A stretch of DNA of 64,000 nucleotides from SBBG01 sp033717875 (GTDB taxonomy: Bacteria; Pseudomonadota; Gammaproteobacteria; Ga0077554; Ga007554), in the NCBI GenBank assembly GCA_033717875.1, contig JADDKJ010000009.1:27734-91733 (forward strand), given 5' to 3'. Numbering within the stretch: the first letter of the stretch is position 1; each line of letters opens with the position of its first letter. A program made the translations under genes and the position numbers. Positions 60,102 through 64,000 of this stretch are shown one piece after another. The notes below the pieces were generated by a model, which saw only the letters and a program-made list of their open reading frames with translations, made no database searches and was not told the origin of the DNA.

Positions 60102-60159
60102 GGGTGCGCCGTGCGCACCATGGCCCATCGGCAAATGAATTGGTGCATACGGCGCACCC
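60102..60159. repeat. Imperfect inverted repeat with 19-bp arms
   Basis: GGGTGCGCCGTGCGCACCA (60102-60120) pairs with 60141-60159 with two mismatches. It sits between the cytochrome-porin stop and the cusF start and resembles the 61514-61568 palindrome in sequence style. It is a probable extragenic palindromic element or terminator. Confidence 0.6.
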
Positions 60160-60177
60160 CACGACGCCTTGATCCAG

Positions 60178-61464
60178 CTAAAACATGAAATTGGCCAGCA
60201 AATACGCCGTGTTATTGTCGGAGGCGCTCCTGCCGAAACCGTCGTAGTCCTTGCTTGCGCCATTGAACTTGTTATAGGCGGTATACTGAAGCGCGAGCTT
60301 TATATCCTGCCTCGGCAAATAATTCACTTCGGCGATGTAACCATTGCTGTTTGGGCTTCCCGTGCCGCTGCCCGCCACCGCCTCCATGGGATAGAGCAGG
60401 GGATCGGCATCACCGCTGATCGCGAAATATCCCAGCATCGCCGCATACTTGCGCCGGAAGGAGTAGCTGCCGTTCACCCTGAGGATATCGAGCTTGGTGG
60501 CGACCGGCGTCATCATCGCCGCTTCGTCGTATTTGACAGAACGCTTGATCCATGTCGCATAAGCGGAAAAGATGTGCGGATCGCCGATGGACTGGTATTG
60601 CGCATCCAGTCCGATGTCCCGGTAACGCTGCGTCTCCCCCAGCATCATGAACATCGGGTCGGACGCATCGAGCCTGGCCTTGCCCGATATCCCGTAAACG
60701 CCCGCCGCGAAAGAGTTGATGTCCTTCTGCCCCTGCACCGCCAGACGCCAGTACGGCGCAATCCCCTGGATTTTCCCCATGGCGCCGCCCTCCCGCGAAC
60801 GGTAACCGGTGAGTTCCGCGTACACCAGATTGTTCCAGTACGCGTAGGCGCCCAGTCCGGCCACCCGCATCGAGAGGGGATCGCTCAGCCCCGTTCCCGC
60901 GGCGGGAGTGGGGGCGATGGCCTGCGGCTCGTAGGGGAACATGTATGCCGGCGTGCTGTTCCAGGCATCCTGGAAAGTGGGCATGTTGTTGAGCGTGACA
61001 CCATAAGTCAGCGGCGCGCCGCTGATGATCGCCTGATCGGCGTAGCGGATGTCCGCCATATCCAGAAAGACCTGCTCCCTTTCCTTCGTATAGGAGACCT
61101 GGGTGAGCGTTCCCACCTTGGAGGCGATCTTTCCGCCGTAATACACGCTGAGCGCCTGGGGCACGCGCCATCCTTCGGCTTCATCGCCTTTTTTCTCCAC
61201 CGAGGTATAGGTGAACTGCGCTCCCGCCGAGAGGGGCGGGAATTTCTTCTTCTGCCCATCGCTCATCACGTAGCCGCCGAGCTTGAACTCCCGGCCGAAG
61301 GGAGTCAGTTGCGGGAATATCGTGTGGCAGGCCGAACACTCCATGCCCATTTGCCGGGCGAAGCTCGGTACGGCCTGCGCGGCGCCGGAGACGACAGTGA
61401 CGAAGAACCCCAGAAGCAACCCCATGACGAGGGTTTTCTTGTCGTTGGTTTTGACTGCGAACAT
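60178..61464 (-). CDS. Fused monoheme cytochrome-porin, outer membrane (paralogue 2)
   Basis: The 428-residue precursor has a signal peptide, PSFARQMGMECSACHTIFPQ with CSACH at 43-47, then a beta-barrel region ending DNNTAYLLANFMF. It is paralogous to 52362-53738 (conserved heme region, VYGITGK-like strands, the YTAYNKFNGASKDYDGFGR near the end). The length and domain order match Cyc2-type cytochrome-porins; electron donor or acceptor unknown. It lies directly upstream of cusF. Confidence 0.75.
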   Translation of the reverse strand: MFAVKTNDKKTLVMGLLLGFFVTVVSGAAQAVPSFARQMGMECSACHTIFPQLTPFGREFKLGGYVMSDGQKKKFPPLSAGAQFTYTSVEKKGDEAEGWRVPQALSVYYGGKIASKVGTLTQVSYTKEREQVFLDMADIRYADQAIISGAPLTYGVTLNNMPTFQDAWNSTPAYMFPYEPQAIAPTPAAGTGLSDPLSMRVAGLGAYAYWNNLVYAELTGYRSREGGAMGKIQGIAPYWRLAVQGQKDINSFAAGVYGISGKARLDASDPMFMMLGETQRYRDIGLDAQYQSIGDPHIFSAYATWIKRSVKYDEAAMMTPVATKLDILRVNGSYSFRRKYAAMLGYFAISGDADPLLYPMEAVAGSGTGSPNSNGYIAEVNYLPRQDIKLALQYTAYNKFNGASKDYDGFGRSASDNNTAYLLANFMF

Positions 61465-61513
61465 TTTTCTTCTCCTAATATATTCCGATTTGCGTTAAAA
61501 ACGATAATAAATC

Positions 61514-61568
61514 ATGTAGGGTGCGTACCACGCACCATTACAACTGGTGCGTGGTACGCACCCTACAT
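61514..61568. repeat. Perfect palindrome with 24-bp arms
   Basis: The 24-base arms at 61514-61537 and 61545-61568 are exact reverse complements around a seven-base loop (TTACAAC). It lies after the stop of the gene at 61585 and before the cytochrome-porin start. Its GTAGGGTGCG core is a type of dispersed palindrome common in proteobacteria; it could also end transcription of the upstream gene. Confidence 0.8.
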
Positions 61569-61584
61569 TACTACATTTCGCTTT

Positions 61585-62046
61585 TCATTGCGAGATGGAA
61601 TTAGCTGAAATAAATAGCGCGACCCGCGATTGAGAATCGGGATCATCCGCTTGGACGGGAAAAGAGAGTGGAGGCCGAAGTTCGGGAGGGATGGGTGTGC
61701 TGACGAGACGGCAAGGAGCCTCTGCGTCTGGCATGTCCGACGTCGGCAAGGTGAGGGTGTAGCCGGTCACGAAGACCATGCAGCAATTCGCTCCATCAGC
61801 GCAGTGACTGGCGTTGCCACCGCAGGGCTTGACCTTCTTGGCAAGGTCATGTGCCGCGATATCATGAGACTTGTCGGCGTGCCGCACACCATGCACATCC
61901 ATATGATGTGCATGGGCGGGCGAGGTATAGGCCTGTCCCGCATGAGCCGCACAGGCCTTGATGCACGCAAGCTGGGCATGGGCTGGCATCGTCACGAGAT
62001 GCAGCGCAACAAATAGCAACAGAAGCTGTCGTGCGAGTCGGCGCAT
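61585..62046 (-). CDS. Hypothetical periplasmic His/Cys-rich protein
   Basis: The 153-residue protein has a signal peptide (MRRLARQLLLLFVALHLVTM, PAHAQ) and a region rich in possible metal ligands: CIKACAAHAGQAYTSPAHAH, HHMDVHGVRHADKSHD and CGGNASHCADGANCC. I do not recognise the family; it resembles copper-resistance-associated small periplasmic proteins in composition. A GTG at 62070 is an in-frame alternative. It precedes the cytochrome-porin and cus genes. Confidence 0.55.
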   Translation of the reverse strand: MRRLARQLLLLFVALHLVTMPAHAQLACIKACAAHAGQAYTSPAHAHHMDVHGVRHADKSHDIAAHDLAKKVKPCGGNASHCADGANCCMVFVTGYTLTLPTSDMPDAEAPCRLVSTPIPPELRPPLSFPVQADDPDSQSRVALFISANSISQ

Positions 62047-62140
62047 GATGATTTGGCGGTTAAGGGTCACGTGAGGTTATTAAGATCGTGTCCGAGCCAT
62101 TTGTCAAGCCGAAGAAATCTTGACTGTCCGGCTGACTCGA

Positions 62141-63178
62141 TCATTTACCGAAACCATATCCCCAGCCGAGGCTGAAACGCCACGTTTCGTTGTTGGAGAT
62201 GCCGCCAAGTTTCTGGTAGACTGGATACATCACGGAGGCGTACACGCTGCCCTTGTCCTTGAGGTGCATGGTGATTCCCGGCGACAGGTATACAACGTCT
62301 CCGCCGCTGTTCTTCTTCACCTCATCGTTCTCGATATCGCTCTCGTTGGAGATGGCGTTTACCTCCAGCACCGGCACCAGAAATCCATCGTGGTTGTAGC
62401 TGATCGCCGCGTCGGCCTGGATTGAGCGGCCGGAACGGAACTGCTTGGCGCCCATGGTCGGAACACGCGCGATGATATCCGCATCCAGAGCAATTTTACC
62501 GGTCAGGTGCGCCGTATAGGCAAGCCCGCCCTGCATGGTGATCGCCCCGCTGCCCGGCTGATTGTGGGTGCCGATGAGGTCGCCGTTGTTCGTGCGCCTG
62601 CGGATCGTGCCGGTGGGCAGTATGGTGCCGAACACAGCCGCGAGCTGGTGGTCGTTATGGTTATAAAAGCGGTAACGTCCCAGTACCAGCGTGTCGCCCA
62701 GCCCTTGGGAAGTCGAGGTTTTCGACAGGCAGTTGGCGTTCTGGGCGTTCTGCGTCGGCAGGCCGTTCTGGTTAAGACCGAAACAGGCGCTGGCATACTC
62801 GTCGCCGTTGTCCACGAAACCCTTGAAGCGGTTGTACTGTGCCAGAATGGTGAGATCCATGTCCTTGTTCACAGGAAAACCGAACGCCAGGAATGCACTG
62901 TCCTCCTTGGAATGCATGTGCACGTCTTCGCCCTGATTGCGGAACTCCAGCATCTGCTGATCCGAGAATTGTTCGTAATTGCGTTGATCCCAGCGCATCC
63001 CGATACCGGGATTTGTCCTGATCTCCGCCCCGATGGTATTGATACTGCCCGCCCCCCCGCCACGGATGGATTCGCCGTGGGCGAATGCCTCAGCATAGGC
63101 TCCCACCATGCCTAATCCTGCCAGAAATATACCCAAGGCTTTACGGATTGCCCTATTTTTTTGCGCGCATAGCATCAT
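62141..63178 (-). CDS. Outer-membrane beta-barrel protein (transporter-like)
   Basis: The 345-residue precursor has a signal peptide (GIFLAGLGMVGAYAEAFAHG) and a beta-strand-rich body (MDLTILAQYNRFKGFVDNGD, TLVLGRYRFYNHNDHQLAAV, FRSGRSIQADAAISYNHDGF). The end, ETWRFSLGWGYGFGK, is aromatic. It resembles uncharacterised outer-membrane transporter-like proteins of the phenol/MetA-type group; no heme motif is present. The promoter region carries a strong palindrome (63233-63268). Confidence 0.6.
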   Translation of the reverse strand: MMLCAQKNRAIRKALGIFLAGLGMVGAYAEAFAHGESIRGGGAGSINTIGAEIRTNPGIGMRWDQRNYEQFSDQQMLEFRNQGEDVHMHSKEDSAFLAFGFPVNKDMDLTILAQYNRFKGFVDNGDEYASACFGLNQNGLPTQNAQNANCLSKTSTSQGLGDTLVLGRYRFYNHNDHQLAAVFGTILPTGTIRRRTNNGDLIGTHNQPGSGAITMQGGLAYTAHLTGKIALDADIIARVPTMGAKQFRSGRSIQADAAISYNHDGFLVPVLEVNAISNESDIENDEVKKNSGGDVVYLSPGITMHLKDKGSVYASVMYPVYQKLGGISNNETWRFSLGWGYGFGK

Positions 63179-63232
63179 TTTTTACCTCTCTCTCGTTAAT
63201 GGTTTACGGACAAACAAGGTTACCGTCATTTT

Positions 63233-63268
63233 GTTAAGCCGTATGAGAAATATCTCATACCGCTTAAC
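63233..63268. promoter_or_regulatory. Candidate operator: 36-bp palindrome
   Basis: The arms GTTAAGCCGTATGAGA and TCTCATACCGCTTAAC pair with one mismatch around AATA. The inner GTATGAGA/TCTCATAC half-sites are perfect. The centre is about 73 bases upstream of the start at 63178, a usual position for a dimeric activator or repressor site. Confidence 0.55.
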
Positions 63269-63292
63269 AACTTTCAAGAGCGATGTCGCTAA

Positions 63293-63400
63293 ATGGCATC
63301 GCAACGCCTGACTGAAGGCCACTGTCGAAAGCTACCCGTCTGGCCCAACAGCCGCATCGACGAGATGCTGCCTTTACGCCGCATACAGAGGTTAAGCTAC
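63293..63400 (+). other. Possible IS66-type transposase C-terminal relic and otherwise empty gap
   Basis: The plus-strand frame contains KLPVWPNSRIDEMLPLR, which resembles the WPxxRIDELLPW ending of IS66-family transposases, but the sequence around it is not open or conserved enough to call a gene. In the rest of the 63179-63820 gap I see only short unsupported frames, including a 34-residue hydrophobic frame on the minus strand at 63683-63787. Confidence 0.3.
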
Positions 63401-63820
63401 AAAGCCAGGGGGGGCGGCTGTATGTTTACCCCCGCCTATGGCAGCACCAGATCAACCGATTTCTCAATCGGGGAGTAGCAGAATCCCAACTTTTCGTTGC
63501 ACCCTTAGTAAGTGGCGAGTAGTGTGAATTTTTTTGCCTTGGGAGACCGATCCAGCACGAGCTCGGCCTGGAATGGCTCTTTGTACACTCCATGGTGCCG
63601 AGGAATCGGTCGTTCTTGATTTTGCCCATCGGCAGACGAATCTGACCATGGTCGCGAACGTGAATGCTGGCGCCGCTACCGTTTACGCGTGCGTATTGAG
63701 AACGGCGTAGAGGACAATGAGCAGCGTTGCGTTGATGATTACATCCATGACGGTCTCAAAAAATACTTCGCGTTGTGCAGCGGCCATCAGTTTTTGTGGC
63801 TCTTTTGAAATTCGAGTGGG

Positions 63821-64000
63821 TTAGCGCGCCACATGGGGATTAAGCTTCGAGAAGTCGAGCTTTCCGGCGATCAGGAAGATCACGGTACGGATCGTGCTGA
63901 ATTTGCCGTAGCCGCGCGCCTTGCGCTTGGCGGATTGAAACAGCCCATTGAGTGCCTCCAGGAAGCCGTTGGTCTGGCGGGTCTGGGCCCAGGCAACAAT
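63821..64000 (-). mobile_element. Transposase C-terminus, ISL3-like (runs off right edge)
   Basis: The minus-strand frame is open at base 64000 and reads TRQTNGFLEALNGLFQSAKR, KARGYGKFSTIRTVIFLIAG and LDFSKLNPHVAR before a stop at 63821. RQxNGFLExLNxxxQxAKRKARGY is the C-terminal signature of ISL3-family DDE transposases. The bases just beyond the stop (GGCTCTTTTGAAATTCGAG at 63799-63817) are a candidate element end. The rest lies outside the window. Confidence 0.75.

Noticed and set aside
63426..63649. Two overlapping minus-strand frames of 61-67 residues
   Set aside because: No ribosome site, no recognisable domain, and overlapping alternatives; probably remnants of mobile DNA.

Overview
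The window looks like an accessory island, possibly plasmid-borne, from a GC-rich proteobacterium of beta- or gammaproteobacterial type. Nothing in it fixes the species. Almost every recognisable gene lies on the minus strand, so transcription runs from high to low coordinates across the whole 64 kb. There is no tRNA, rRNA or CRISPR array. The content is respiratory and central-carbon metabolism interleaved with copper/silver-type metal handling, together with many recombination scars: chimeric ORFs, truncated genes, frameshifts and duplicated blocks.

Layout in transcription order, from the right end: an ISL3-like transposase end and a relic-rich gap (63.2-64.0 kb); an outer-membrane protein with a strong palindromic candidate operator; a Cus/Sil-type system (cusF, cusC, cusB, cusA; 53.8-60.0 kb) flanked on both sides by fused monoheme cytochrome-porins (60.2-61.5 and 52.4-53.7 kb); a short electron-transfer operon (membrane cytochrome, small cytochrome c) into which an RquA-like methyltransferase has been inserted; a complete respiratory complex I operon (nuoA, B, CD, E-N; 35.1-49.2 kb); an N-type F1Fo ATPase operon (atpDCQBEFAG, no atpR; 28.3-34.6 kb) whose beta subunit has a YHS metal-binding domain fused in frame; a metal cassette (two P1B ATPases, YHS proteins, DUF2933/DUF5676-like membrane proteins, isoprenylcysteine-type and UbiE-type methyltransferases; 13-27 kb); and a sugar-phosphate operon (aldolase, phosphoglucomutase, transketolase, glycogen debranching enzyme; 3.8-10.8 kb) preceded by relics of phosphoketolase, an ABC1 kinase and a histidine phosphatase.

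A block of genes that lies downstream of atpG at 25.4-28.5 kb (terminator, PilZ, DUF2934, small membrane protein, methyltransferase, rhodanese) recurs at 1-3.1 kb and, in part, at 49.4-50.2 kb. Each copy has decayed differently. The 49.4-50.5 kb locus looks like the ATPase locus with the entire ATPase operon removed: cytochrome c and a truncated YHS domain run directly into the terminator-PilZ-DUF2934 block.

How the genes could work together (inference): complex I and the N-ATPase couple NADH oxidation and ion gradients; the sugar enzymes feed glycogen and pentose-phosphate or phosphoketolase carbon flow; Cus, the P1B ATPases and the YHS proteins move monovalent copper or silver out of the cytoplasm and periplasm; the cytochrome-porins and small cytochromes may carry electrons across the outer membrane. 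The most notable points are the YHS-AtpD fusion, the excised ATPase locus, the RquA-like insertion flanked by a 77-bp direct repeat, the paired cytochrome-porins around Cus, and a 356-bp MITE-like element in a rhodanese gene.
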